A DNA stretch of 64,000 bases from Zoogloea sp041914405 (GTDB taxonomy: Bacteria; Pseudomonadota; Gammaproteobacteria; Burkholderiales; Rhodocyclaceae): NCBI RefSeq assembly GCF_041914405.1, contig NZ_JAYSDK010000030.1, positions 7,397-71,396 on the forward strand, in the 5' to 3' direction. Each line of letters begins with the position of its first letter. Positions within the stretch are counted from its first letter, which is position 1. Below the pieces are notes generated by a model. It made no database searches. It saw only the letters and a list, made by a program, of their open reading frames with translations, and was not told where the DNA came from. This document shows positions 26,246 through 35,108 of this stretch, piece after piece. The position numbers were made by a program, and so were the translations under genes.

Positions 26246-27483
26246 CGCAGCGCCGGCGCTTGCCCATCCCGGCTACGCACACCGAGCAGGAGCACCGCGA
26301 AGAGCACGAACAGCAGCGAGGTATTGGAGCGCCACAGGTAGTCCTCGAACAGGCAACTGGTGCAGATGAAGGCCACCAGCGCGGTACGCAGGGGCGCCAC
26401 GCTGTCGCGCCGGCCGCGCCACAACAGCGGCGGGAAATACACCGCAAACAGGACAGCACCGCCGAACAGGCCGGTGGTGCTGAGCACGAAGAGGTACTGG
26501 TTGTGGGGATTGTCGGTGGTCAGCCAGCCCGGCGAATAACGCGCATGAAGCTCGGCATAGTCCCGCGTGTAGTCGCCCGTACCGACACCCAGCAGCGGAT
26601 GCTCGGCAAACAGGCGCGCCGAGTTCATCAGGAAGGTCAGGCGCAAGCCGGCCGAAGTGTTCACCGACTCCTCGTAATGGGTGATCTCATTGACCGCCAT
26701 ATCCACCCGGGTGCGGAAATAGTCGTTGCCGGCATAGGCACCGGTCAGCAGCGCCGACACCAGCACGACGGACAACGCGCCCGCCAGCAGCGGCCGCCGC
26801 GCAAAGCGCTGGAAGACCAGCACCGCCAGCAACACCAGGAACACCAGCTGCCCCGCCCGACCACCGGAGAACAACAGATTGCCGGCAGTCAGCACCGTCA
26901 GCAACGCACACCCCAGGCGTCGCAGCGGCGGGCCCGCCAGGCTGGCCCGCGCGGCGAGATAGGCGGCCCAGGCAAGGATTGGCGCATAGAGGATGTGATC
27001 GACGAAGGGCGCGGTGTCCTCCGGGTCCTTGGCCACCCGCAGCCCGGCCGGCCAGTCGGTGAAGACGTGCATCTGCAGCCAGTTGTAGTAAGCCAGGCCC
27101 TCGGCCAGCAGGCAGCCGGCCAGGAAGGCGGCGATGCAGCGCGGCAGCAGCGCCCGGCGGGCGATCGTCAGGTACAGCGGTGACAGCAGGAAGAAGGTGT
27201 AGCGCCCGACCATCCGGCGCCCTTCCGCCATGTCCTCGGTCCACAGCAGGGCCAGCGGAAACAGCCAGAAGAAGGCCTGGAAGATCCAGAAGAGGCTGTC
27301 GCCGCGCAGCAGCGCCCACTTTTCGCGGAAACGCCCCTCCAGCAGGGACAGCACCAGCATCACCGCGCTCAGGGTATAGACCGGTGCCACGTGGCCGGGC
27401 AGGAAGAAGAAAGCCGCCGTAAACAGCGCCTCGTTGATGCGCGGGATACGGGAACGCAAGGCTGCCAGCGGCCCGACCGTCAT
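26242..27483 (-). CDS. O-antigen ligase family protein (WaaL-like)
   Basis: 413 residues, roughly ten to twelve membrane helices. The large periplasmic loop near residues 255-335 contains LLGVGTGDYTRDYAELH and TDNPHNQYLFVL, the conserved Wzy_C region (PHNxYL with the essential His). Such enzymes ligate undecaprenyl-linked glycan to the lipid A core, or polymerise units; the two are hard to tell apart from sequence. Flanked by core transferases, ligase is the better guess. Overlaps its neighbours by 4 bases each side. Confidence 0.85.
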   Translation of the reverse strand: MTVGPLAALRSRIPRINEALFTAAFFFLPGHVAPVYTLSAVMLVLSLLEGRFREKWALLRGDSLFWIFQAFFWLFPLALLWTEDMAEGRRMVGRYTFFLLSPLYLTIARRALLPRCIAAFLAGCLLAEGLAYYNWLQMHVFTDWPAGLRVAKDPEDTAPFVDHILYAPILAWAAYLAARASLAGPPLRRLGCALLTVLTAGNLLFSGGRAGQLVFLVLLAVLVFQRFARRPLLAGALSVVLVSALLTGAYAGNDYFRTRVDMAVNEITHYEESVNTSAGLRLTFLMNSARLFAEHPLLGVGTGDYTRDYAELHARYSPGWLTTDNPHNQYLFVLSTTGLFGGAVLFAVYFPPLLWRGRRDSVAPLRTALVAFICTSCLFEDYLWRSNTSLLFVLFAVLLLGVRSRDGQAPALR

Positions 27484-28511
27484 CGCAGCTCGACCCCGCA
27501 GACGGCGAAGGCCGCCTGCATGTCGTGCCGCTCGGCATCGGACTTGAAGCGCACCCGGCCCCAGCCGAAGGCGATCACCCGGGTCTCGGCCGGGCTGGTC
27601 TGGCGGGCGAACAGCAAGGCTGAGGAGCGCACGCCCAGCACCGCGTCGTAGGCGTTGCTGGCCAGATGCACCTCCAGCGGCTCGTCCAGGGTTACCACCG
27701 CGTAGTCCGGGCAGTTCAGCTCCAGCGCGGGATCCTTCGGGTGCCCCTTGTAGAAGACCTGCCGGATGCCTTCGGCGGCCAGCCAGGCGTGGATCTCCGC
27801 GCTCACCGCGTCCCGGTCGGCGGGCTTCATCAGGCCGGCCCCGACCAGCGGCTGGCCGATCACCAATGCCCGCCGCTGCCCCTCCCGGGCCTGTGGGACA
27901 TCACCAGCGGGCGCGACAAGAGGCGGCAACACCACAGCCTTGGCCGACGGGTATTCGTGGGGCAGGCCCGGAATCACGTAGACACGGTCGCAGAAGCCGG
28001 CATCGGAGCCGATGCGGTCGCCGGCAAAACACCAGTAGTCCAACTCGGGCGCCACCAGGCGGCGCAGCTTGCGGACCTTCTGGGACAGGCAGCGCAGCCA
28101 ACTGAGCGGGTAGCGGCGGATGCTGATGATGCCGTCCGGCAGGATCCGCGCCTTCATGTCGGCACCGCCGCATAGCCTGGGCAGCGCACGCAGGAAGTAG
28201 TTGATCGCCTCGGTATCGAACACCGCGCTGTGGATGTGCAGGCTATCGCAGCGGCCGACCAGCCCGGCCACCAGCCGGATGTTGGCGCGCAGGCGGCGCA
28301 GGCGACCGAAGGGGCCGGGCAGCGGCTCGCGGCGCGGCCACGGCATATAGCTGGCGGCATCCCAGTCCTCCGCCCGCACCACCGGCGTCATGCCCGGCTT
28401 GTACCAGACCAGCACCTGGCGCGCGCCGGCCTCGTGGGTCTCGGCGATGCGCCGGGCCGCCAGGTATTGCAGCGGCGAGGCGACGAAGTAGAGGGCGACC
28501 CGGTTCGTCAT
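27480..28511 (-). CDS. Putative sialyltransferase-fold glycosyltransferase (GT52/GT38-like)
   Basis: 343 residues. The order of motifs fits bacterial (poly)sialyltransferases: an opening like YFVASPLQYLAARRIAE, a D/E-D/E-G-type motif at LPDG (124-127), an HP motif in FYKGHPKDP (H257-P258), and a Ser-Ser pair in GVRSSALLFA near 294-297. Those families transfer CMP-activated sialic acid or related sugars to LPS or capsule. No CMP-sialate synthesis genes occur in the window, so the donor may be another nucleotide sugar. Lies between msbA and the ligase, sharing a 4-base overlap with the ligase. Confidence 0.6.
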   Translation of the reverse strand: MTNRVALYFVASPLQYLAARRIAETHEAGARQVLVWYKPGMTPVVRAEDWDAASYMPWPRREPLPGPFGRLRRLRANIRLVAGLVGRCDSLHIHSAVFDTEAINYFLRALPRLCGGADMKARILPDGIISIRRYPLSWLRCLSQKVRKLRRLVAPELDYWCFAGDRIGSDAGFCDRVYVIPGLPHEYPSAKAVVLPPLVAPAGDVPQAREGQRRALVIGQPLVGAGLMKPADRDAVSAEIHAWLAAEGIRQVFYKGHPKDPALELNCPDYAVVTLDEPLEVHLASNAYDAVLGVRSSALLFARQTSPAETRVIAFGWGRVRFKSDAERHDMQAAFAVCGVELR

Positions 28512-28515
28512 GGCA

Positions 28516-30261
28516 TCAGGCGGCGTCCGCCGTCACCTGTTCGCCGCTGGCCAGCAGGCGGGCGTAGGCCGCGCCGCGGGCCACCAGTTCGTCGTGGGTA
28601 CCGGCCTCGACGATCTGCCCGCGCTCCATCACGACAATGCGGTCGGCATCGCGGATGGTGGACAGGCGGTGGGCGATGACGATCACCGTGCGGTTACGGC
28701 GCAGCTCGACCAGCGCATCCTTCACCGCCCGCTCCGATTCGTTGTCGAGGGCCGATGTGGCTTCGTCGAGCAACAGGATCGGTGCATCGCGCAGGAAGGC
28801 GCGGGCGATCGCGATGCGCTGGCGCTGACCGCCGGAGAGCTGGCTGCCATTGGCGCCGACCCGCGTCGCGAGTCCATCCGGCAGCTTGTCGATGAACTCC
28901 ATCGCATGGGCGGCGCGGGCCGCCGCGACGATGTCGGCTTCCGGCACGTCCGGGCGGCCATAGGCGATGTTGGCGGCGATGCTGTCGTCGAACAGCACGA
29001 CCTGCTGGCCGACCCAGCCAAGCTGGGCACGCAGGTGAGCCAGCGGCAGGCTGTCGAGGGACGCACCGTCGAGCATTACTCGGCCTGCAGTAGGCTCGTA
29101 GAAACGGGCGATCAGGTTGATCAGCGTGGTCTTGCCGCTGCCGGAGGCGCCGACCAGGGCCACCGTCTGGCCCGGATGCACGTCCAGGCTGAAGTGCCGC
29201 AGCGCCGCCTCGGTCTGGCCGGGGTAGGCGAAGCTGACATCGTCGAAACGCAGTTCGCCGGTCGCCCGCGGCAGCGTGCCGCTGGCGCTGTCCACTTCTG
29301 GCGGCGTGTCGAGCAGCTCGAAGATGCTCTGCGCGCCAGCCAGGCCGCGCTGGATCGTCGCGTTGATGTTGGTCAGCCGGCGGATCGGCTCGAAGAGCAT
29401 CGACATCGCGGTGACGAAGGACACGAACTCGCCGGGGCTGAGTTTGTCCTGGGCCGACAGGGACGAGGCGGTCCAGATCACCGTGGCCACCGCCGCCGCG
29501 GCCAGCACCTGCACCAGCGGCACGTTGGCGGACGACACCCGCACCGTGCGCATGGTCTGCTTGCGCAGTTTTTCGGACACCTCAGCGAAGCGCCGGTCCT
29601 CGTGATCGTGGGTGCCGAACAGCTTGATCTCGCGCACGCCGCCGAGGGTTTCCTCGACCATCCCGGTCATGCGCCCGGTGGTCTCCTGCATCTCCTGGTT
29701 GGAACCGCGGAGCTTGCGGCTGGCGACGCGGATCAGCCAGGCCACGATCGGCGCGATGGCGACGATCACCAGGGTCAGCTCCCAGGCGGTGTAAATCAGG
29801 TAGCCGGTCAGGCCGATGATGATCAGGGTGTCGCGCACAACGATGATCCACGCGTTGGACAGCGCGGCACCGACCTGGGGGATGTCGTAGAGAATGCGCG
29901 ACAGCATGCGCCCGCCGGTTTCGGCCTGGTGCACCGGGATCGGCAGGTGCATCTGGTGGCGGAAAACCTGCTGGCGGAGGTCGGTGATGGCCTGGTTGGC
30001 GATCCACTGGCTGGACACGCTGGCCACGTACTCGGCCACGCCCTTGCCCAGGAAGGCGAGCATCAGGAACAGCGGCACCTGCCACTGGGCGACCTGGCTC
30101 TTCTTGATCAGGCTCTCGTCCACCAGCGGCTTGAGCAGGCCTGGCAGCACGGGCTCGAGGGAGGCGGCAGCGATCATCGCCAGGATGGACAGGGCGACCA
30201 CCCTTGAATACGGGCGGATGGAACCAAGCAGGCGACGGTAGAGCTGGATGGAGTCTTTCAT
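28516..30261 (-). CDS. msbA: Lipid A / LPS core flippase MsbA
   Basis: 581 residues: six membrane helices then an ATPase domain. Walker A GASGSGKTTLINL, signature LSGGQRQRIAIARAF, Walker B ILLLDEATSALD, and H-loop VIVIAHRLSTI. Membrane-domain features such as PVHQAETGGRMLSRILYD match MsbA. It flips core-lipid A across the inner membrane, the step before WaaL ligation. First gene of the densest part of the LPS operon; separated by 4 bases from the sialyltransferase-fold gene and by 153 bases from the GT9 gene upstream. Confidence 0.93.
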   Translation of the reverse strand: MKDSIQLYRRLLGSIRPYSRVVALSILAMIAAASLEPVLPGLLKPLVDESLIKKSQVAQWQVPLFLMLAFLGKGVAEYVASVSSQWIANQAITDLRQQVFRHQMHLPIPVHQAETGGRMLSRILYDIPQVGAALSNAWIIVVRDTLIIIGLTGYLIYTAWELTLVIVAIAPIVAWLIRVASRKLRGSNQEMQETTGRMTGMVEETLGGVREIKLFGTHDHEDRRFAEVSEKLRKQTMRTVRVSSANVPLVQVLAAAAVATVIWTASSLSAQDKLSPGEFVSFVTAMSMLFEPIRRLTNINATIQRGLAGAQSIFELLDTPPEVDSASGTLPRATGELRFDDVSFAYPGQTEAALRHFSLDVHPGQTVALVGASGSGKTTLINLIARFYEPTAGRVMLDGASLDSLPLAHLRAQLGWVGQQVVLFDDSIAANIAYGRPDVPEADIVAAARAAHAMEFIDKLPDGLATRVGANGSQLSGGQRQRIAIARAFLRDAPILLLDEATSALDNESERAVKDALVELRRNRTVIVIAHRLSTIRDADRIVVMERGQIVEAGTHDELVARGAAYARLLASGEQVTADAA

Positions 30262-30414
30262 TCGTTCAGTGGCTCGAAACCCAGTGCAGACCCATCGCTC
30301 CGGGCGCGCCGAAACTGCGCATGGGCCGAAGCTTGCGCATTGCGGGGCGCGGGGTCAAACGCGTTTTTGTCATCAAATGTGCGGCAGCCCCGGCCGCCTC
30401 GCATGTCATCACAT

Positions 30415-31437
30415 TCAGCGGCCCGGCGATATGCCGGAGGTCACTGCCGCCAGCGCGTCCGTCACCGCGAGCTGGTTCAGCGCCACCCCGTTGAGACAGT
30501 GGATCGCCGGGTCGTGCAACAGCAACGGGCGTTTGCCGAGCAGGCAAATGGCCGGCTTGCCGGTGGCGGCCGCCATGTTGATCACGCCGGTGTCATTGCC
30601 GACGCAACCGTCCGCCGCGAGCAGGATGCCGGCGGTCTGCATGATGGTGCCGCGGGTGAACGGCTGGATGGCCGCCCGCTGCGCCTCCGGAACCCCGGCG
30701 ACGATGCGGCGCGCGCTGTCCTCCTCGCCAGGCCCGCCGAGCAGGACGACGCCGTAGCCCCGGGCGACGAGTTCCGCCGCCAGCGCGCCATAGCGTTCGT
30801 CGCCCCAGTGCTTGTGCTTCTCGGACGTGCCGATGGCGAAGCAGACGGTCGGGCGCGGCAGCTTGGCGATGAAATCCTGCCCGAAGGCGAGTTCCGCCGC
30901 CGGCACCTTCATGCGCGGCACGATGGCCGCCGGCACGATGCCGTGGGCGATCATCAGTGCGGTGGCCTCTTCGTAGATGCCGACGCCGGCGCCCTCGTAC
31001 TTGGAAATGAAGGGCGGCTGGTTGAGAAACAGGCGCTGGCGCAGATTGGTACCGAATCCGATACGGGTCGGGATCTTGGCCAGCCAGGCGAGAATCCCAT
31101 GGTGGTAGCGGCGGGAGAACAGGAAGATCCGCTCGAACTGGTACTGTTGCAGTTCCCGCGCAAAGCGCCGCAAACCAGCAAAACCCCGGTGATGTCCCTT
31201 GCGCCCCTCGCTGCGGCGGGGATTGCGGTCGTAGAGGATCACATCGTCGATGCAGTCCTCGGCGGCGAGGATGTCCTTCGCCCGGGTGGACGGCGCGGCG
31301 ATCACCGACACCTTGCCATTGCGACTCGCCGCCGCAACCGCGCGGATATAGGGCAGATGCCAGACGAGGTCGCCAATGCCAACGTGGCGGATCAGCACCG
31401 CGGTTTTCGGGTCCGCCCCACGCACCTGTGATTCCAT
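30415..31437 (-). CDS. Glycosyltransferase family 9 (heptosyltransferase-like)
   Basis: 340 residues. AVLIRHVGIGDLVWHLPYIRA at the N-terminus, CFAIGTSEKHKHWGDERYGA in the middle and DGCVGNDTGVINMAAATGKP at the C-terminus are GT9 signatures, so a third GT9 protein in the window. The start is taken as ATG 31437; an in-frame GTG nine codons upstream is possible. The 262 bases upstream to the phosphatase gene show nothing I can name, and the 153 bases downstream to msbA are also empty. Confidence 0.85.
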   Translation of the reverse strand: MESQVRGADPKTAVLIRHVGIGDLVWHLPYIRAVAAASRNGKVSVIAAPSTRAKDILAAEDCIDDVILYDRNPRRSEGRKGHHRGFAGLRRFARELQQYQFERIFLFSRRYHHGILAWLAKIPTRIGFGTNLRQRLFLNQPPFISKYEGAGVGIYEEATALMIAHGIVPAAIVPRMKVPAAELAFGQDFIAKLPRPTVCFAIGTSEKHKHWGDERYGALAAELVARGYGVVLLGGPGEEDSARRIVAGVPEAQRAAIQPFTRGTIMQTAGILLAADGCVGNDTGVINMAAATGKPAICLLGKRPLLLHDPAIHCLNGVALNQLAVTDALAAVTSGISPGR

Positions 31438-31699
31438 GTCTCTAGGAGATTCCTGCAGCTGCACCGGCGTGGCGGCCTCGGTGGCCGGCCAGCGCGATGC
31501 CGGTTGATGTGATGCCGGCCCGGCCTATGAACGGCCGCGCGGCGACGCCGGCAGCAGTTTCACCCACCAGCCCTTTCGGAAACCTGACCAGCATCCCACG
31601 GGCCGATGCAAAGCGCCGTAGGGCAATCGTCTGGGTTGGCCAGCAATCTGTAATCAAATGTTCTGCGCCCCTGCTGCCGCCCCTGACGAGGCGGCGAGT

Positions 31700-32362
31700 C
31701 TATTCCCGGTGCAAGACCTTGTCCACGATCAGGCTGGACCAGCCTTCCTCACGGAAACTGGCCTCCAGCGCATCGCGGTCGTACTCGGTATCCACCCATT
31801 CCAGGAAGCCGATCGGGCTGCGCGCGTTGCGCGCCACGTAGCTGGCCAGGAAGAAATCCAGGATGCCGGTCTTGGCGCCCTTGAAATGCCCATAACGCCA
31901 GTTGAGCTCGGCCAGCGCGTCCTCGACCGGGTGGCCCAGGTGCAGGATGCGGTACAGCGCCGAACCAAGGCCAGCCCGGTCGGCCCCCGACTTGCAGTGC
32001 ATCAGCGCCGGGAATTCCATGCCCCTAAACAGCTCGTCCATCGCATGGATCTCTTCCACCTCGGGCGCGGTGCGGGAATACAGCTTGACGTCATGGAGCA
32101 CCAGGCCGAGCTTGTCGCAGGCCTCCTTCTCCAGTGCATAGGAACCGTAGCCGTGGGGGCCGCGCAGATTCACCACGCTGCGGATACCGTACTTCTGCTG
32201 GTACTTGGCCAGTTGGGCTGGGCTGGGCTGGCTGCAGCGGTACATGCCACCGCCCAGGTGGTAGAAGTTGTTGTAGACGGCACGGATCATGCCGTGGTCC
32301 ACCAGGTGCATGTCGAACCAGGCACGCACGCGCCCGGAGCGCGAGGAAATGTCCATCACCAT
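31700..32362 (-). CDS. PTP-like (DSP-type) phosphatase
   Basis: 220 residues. The protein tyrosine/dual-specificity phosphatase loop is HCKSGADRAG with nucleophile Cys123 and Arg129; a typical upstream strand RSVVNLRGPHGYGSY precedes it. The helix-rich C-terminus follows. In this context the substrate could be a phosphorylated sugar, lipid or LPS-assembly protein; family members cover all three. Nine bases downstream of hldE, so cotranscribed. No signal peptide. Confidence 0.82.
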   Translation of the reverse strand: MVMDISSRSGRVRAWFDMHLVDHGMIRAVYNNFYHLGGGMYRCSQPSPAQLAKYQQKYGIRSVVNLRGPHGYGSYALEKEACDKLGLVLHDVKLYSRTAPEVEEIHAMDELFRGMEFPALMHCKSGADRAGLGSALYRILHLGHPVEDALAELNWRYGHFKGAKTGILDFFLASYVARNARSPIGFLEWVDTEYDRDALEASFREEGWSSLIVDKVLHRE

Positions 32363-32371
32363 CGCCGAGCC

Positions 32372-33703
32372 TCAGTCCGGCAGCGCCAGCGAACGCACAT
32401 CGGCCGCCGCCGCACGCGTCTGGTCAGCCAGGGTGGAGAGGGTCGCCGGACGGCCGAACAGCATGTCCGGCCGCAGGGCGACCAGCAGCGCATCGCGGGT
32501 CGCCTCGTCAGCACGCACGACCCAGTCCACCGGCCGCAGCGCCGCCAGCACGGCCGCCGCCCCGGCCGCAGCAGCAGCCGGCTCAATGACCAGCAGGCGG
32601 TCTACACCCTTGCCGGCAATTTCCAGCTGGGCCAGCATGTCTGCCCCCGGTACCCCCACCGGCCCCAGCACCACGGCGATCCGTTCGCCAGCGGCCTGGG
32701 CGCGCTGGCAGGTACCCAGCACCCTGTCTGCCGCCAGCACGCCGCGGGCCAGCGGCGCATGGGCGTTCATCGCCTCGTAGAGCTCGTCGATGCTGACGGT
32801 AGCCGTGCCCAGCTTGCCGACCACCACCCCGGCGGCCAGGTTGGCCAGCGCGGTGGCATCGCGCAGCTCCAGGCCAGCAGCAATGCCGCAGCCAAGCACC
32901 GCCGACACGGTATCGCCAGCACCGGTCACGTCGAACACTTCCTGTGCCCGGGTGGGCTGGTGATGGGCCGGCTGACCCTTCTGCAGCAGGGTCACGCCAT
33001 GTTCGCCGCGGGTCACCAGCAACGCCTCCAGGCCCAGCTCGTCGCGCAGGGCTTCGCCGCGGGCGATCAGCGTCGCCTCGTCCGGACAGGGACCGACCAC
33101 CGCTTCGAATTCCGCCAGGTTGGGCTTGACGATGGTGGCACCGCGGTAGCGCGAGAAATCAGTGCCCTTCGGGTCCACCACCACCGGAATGCCGCGCGCC
33201 CGCGCCGCGGCGATCAGCGCCGCCACGTCGGCCAGGGTGCCCTTGGCATAGTCGGACAACACCAGCACGTCGGCACGATCGAGCTGGGCAGCCAGCGCGA
33301 CGCCGACCAGCGCGGCCTGGCGGTCGTCGAAGCGTTCTTCGAAATCCAGGCGGATCAGCTGCTGATGGCGGGAGATCACGCGCAGCTTGGTGATCGTCGG
33401 GGCATCGCTCAGGCGCTCGAAAGCACATGCGACGCCGCGCTCCACCAGACCGGACTCCAGCAGCCGACCGGCTTCGTCGTCGCCGATCAGGCCGACGACC
33501 CGCGCCTGCGCGCCCAGCGACGCCGCGTTGAGGGCCACGTTGCCGGCTCCGCCGGCCCGCGCCTCGTCATTGCGCACCTGCACCACCGGCACCGGCGCTT
33601 CCGGCGAAATACGGGCGGTGGCGCCATGCCAGTAGCGGTCGAGCATCACGTCGCCACAAACGAGCACGCGGCAGGCAGAAAAATCCGGCAGGGAAAAATG
33701 CAT
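32372..33703 (-). CDS. hldE: Heptose 7-phosphate kinase HldE-like with degenerate nucleotidyltransferase half
   Basis: 443 residues. Residues 1-320 are a PfkB-type kinase: VLVCGDVMLDRYWHG, ISPEAPVPV, GGAGNVALNAA, and anion-hole/catalytic FDVTGAGDT with Asp264. This half phosphorylates D-glycero-D-manno-heptose 7-phosphate. Residues 326-420 align with the HldE adenylyltransferase half (AVLAALRPVDWVV, ALRPDMLFG), but the nucleotide-binding GxFDxxHxGH motif is absent; the site reads LGPVGVPGADMLAQL. ADP-heptose activation would therefore need another enzyme, or the tail has a new role. First gene of the LPS locus. Confidence 0.85.
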   Translation of the reverse strand: MHFSLPDFSACRVLVCGDVMLDRYWHGATARISPEAPVPVVQVRNDEARAGGAGNVALNAASLGAQARVVGLIGDDEAGRLLESGLVERGVACAFERLSDAPTITKLRVISRHQQLIRLDFEERFDDRQAALVGVALAAQLDRADVLVLSDYAKGTLADVAALIAAARARGIPVVVDPKGTDFSRYRGATIVKPNLAEFEAVVGPCPDEATLIARGEALRDELGLEALLVTRGEHGVTLLQKGQPAHHQPTRAQEVFDVTGAGDTVSAVLGCGIAAGLELRDATALANLAAGVVVGKLGTATVSIDELYEAMNAHAPLARGVLAADRVLGTCQRAQAAGERIAVVLGPVGVPGADMLAQLEIAGKGVDRLLVIEPAAAAAGAAAVLAALRPVDWVVRADEATRDALLVALRPDMLFGRPATLSTLADQTRAAAADVRSLALPD

Positions 33704-33893
33704 ACACGGGCAGGCATCCGCGACACGGACGCCGGAAAGACATAAAGGCGGAATTATCGCATCAAGGACCGGATGCCGGACGGCCGCCGGGCATTTTGGG
33801 CAATGGCAGCACCGCCGTCCCGCCAGGCAGTTGTCGCCCGCGGGCCAGAATCGCATACTGCTGGCGTGACCTTCAGCCACGGAGGACTGCACC

Positions 33894-34523
33894 ATGCTTC
33901 ATGCCACACCGGGTCGCAACCACGCAGCACCGCCACCGGAGGAGGAATTCGAACCCTTCGGCGGGCTGGTGCGCTACGAGCGGCACATGCCGATCCACCA
34001 GGTGTCCTACTACCTGTGCGGCGAGATCCAGGAGCCCCAGTTCTACACCGAACTGTTCTATACCCTGCGCACCGCCGCCGAGACCGACCTGATCTATCTG
34101 CACATCAATTCGCCGGGCGGCGACTTCAACACCGGCCTGCAGATCATCAACAACATGCTGGCCTCGGAAGCCCATGTGATCACGGTGCTGGAGGCGCGGG
34201 CCTATTCAATGGCGGCCTTCATCTTTCTGTCCGGCGACGAGCTGATCGTGCACGACAACTGCCAGCTGATGTTCCACACCTATTCGAGCAGTTTCGCCGG
34301 CAAGGGCAGCGAGCAGCTGGCCGAGGTGCACGCCCTCGGCAACTGGTTCGAGAAGGTCACCACACGGCTGTGCACGCCTTTCCTGAGCGCCGCCGACATC
34401 AACCATATCCTGCAGGGCAGCGACCTGTGGATGGACTCCGATGAGATCCGTCACCGCCTCGGGCGCATCAAGCGCGCGCCGGCCCGGCCGCGCAAAACCA
34501 CCCGCAAGACGACCGAGACCTGA
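33894..34523 (+). CDS. ClpP-like (S14) protease of non-canonical type
   Basis: 209 residues. The ClpP fold is clear: YLHINSPGGDFNTGLQI (oxyanion-hole Gly-Gly), Ser105 in ARAYSMAAFIFLSGD and His128 in QLMFHTYSSSF. The third residue, Asp in RDRFLS-type ClpP, appears as Thr in LCTPFLSAADIN. The N-terminal extension (EEEFEPFGGLVRYERHMP) and a basic C-terminal tail (RPRKTTRKTT) are unlike housekeeping ClpP. No clpX neighbour. Divergent from hldE. Could be a weak protease, a chaperone-ring modulator, or a phage-derived head-protease relative. Confidence 0.8.
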   Translation: MLHATPGRNHAAPPPEEEFEPFGGLVRYERHMPIHQVSYYLCGEIQEPQFYTELFYTLRTAAETDLIYLHINSPGGDFNTGLQIINNMLASEAHVITVLEARAYSMAAFIFLSGDELIVHDNCQLMFHTYSSSFAGKGSEQLAEVHALGNWFEKVTTRLCTPFLSAADINHILQGSDLWMDSDEIRHRLGRIKRAPARPRKTTRKTTET

Positions 34524-34547
34524 AAGATACGACGGGCGGCCGTCCGC

Positions 34548-35108
34548 TCAGGGCAGCGCCGCGGCGATGTCGCGGGCCAGCGCATCAATCAGCCGGCCGT
34601 GGGCGGCGGCAAGCGCCGCGTAAGTCGGTGCCGCCACCGCCTCGCTACCAATGAAGCGCCGGCTGACCAGGTCCTTGCCACCCTTCCGCAAGGTCCACAC
34701 CGCTTCCAGCGTGACCCGCTCGAAGCCTTCGGCGTCGAAACGCTGCACGTCGATCGGCAGGCTCAGGTCCGGCTCGGCCTGCGTCGCCTGCGGCCACGCG
34801 ACGACCCGCCCGTAACCACGCAGGCGGGCGATGTCGGAGGCGATGCGGCGGGCCATCTCGGTCTTCAGAGGAGCAGCCCAGCGGTGCCCGTCCGCCACCT
34901 CGACACGCACGCCGTCCACCAGGCGGACCATGTGCAGACGGTCGATGGCCGCCGGCACACCGACTGGCCCGACCACCAGGCTCGGTCCTGCCGTCGCAAC
35001 CGGGGCGACCTCCCCCGCCGCCTGCGGACCGAGACTGAAAAACTGGATCGGCGGCGTGGTGCCGCAGGCCGCCAGCAGAAGGGCCAGGCTGGCCAGCACG
35101 GGTTTCAT
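34548..35108 (-). CDS. pqiC: PqiC-type outer-membrane lipoprotein (ABC-transport auxiliary)
   Basis: 186 residues. Signal peptide with lipobox LLAAC, then the DUF330/ABC_trans_aux pattern: IQFFSLGP, VVGPVGVPAAIDRLHMV, HRWAAPLKTEMARRIASDIA. Anchors the periplasmic PqiB needle to the outer membrane in phospholipid transport. Overlaps pqiB by 4 bases. Last gene of the Pqi operon. Confidence 0.88.
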   Translation of the reverse strand: MKPVLASLALLLAACGTTPPIQFFSLGPQAAGEVAPVATAGPSLVVGPVGVPAAIDRLHMVRLVDGVRVEVADGHRWAAPLKTEMARRIASDIARLRGYGRVVAWPQATQAEPDLSLPIDVQRFDAEGFERVTLEAVWTLRKGGKDLVSRRFIGSEAVAAPTYAALAAAHGRLIDALARDIAAALP

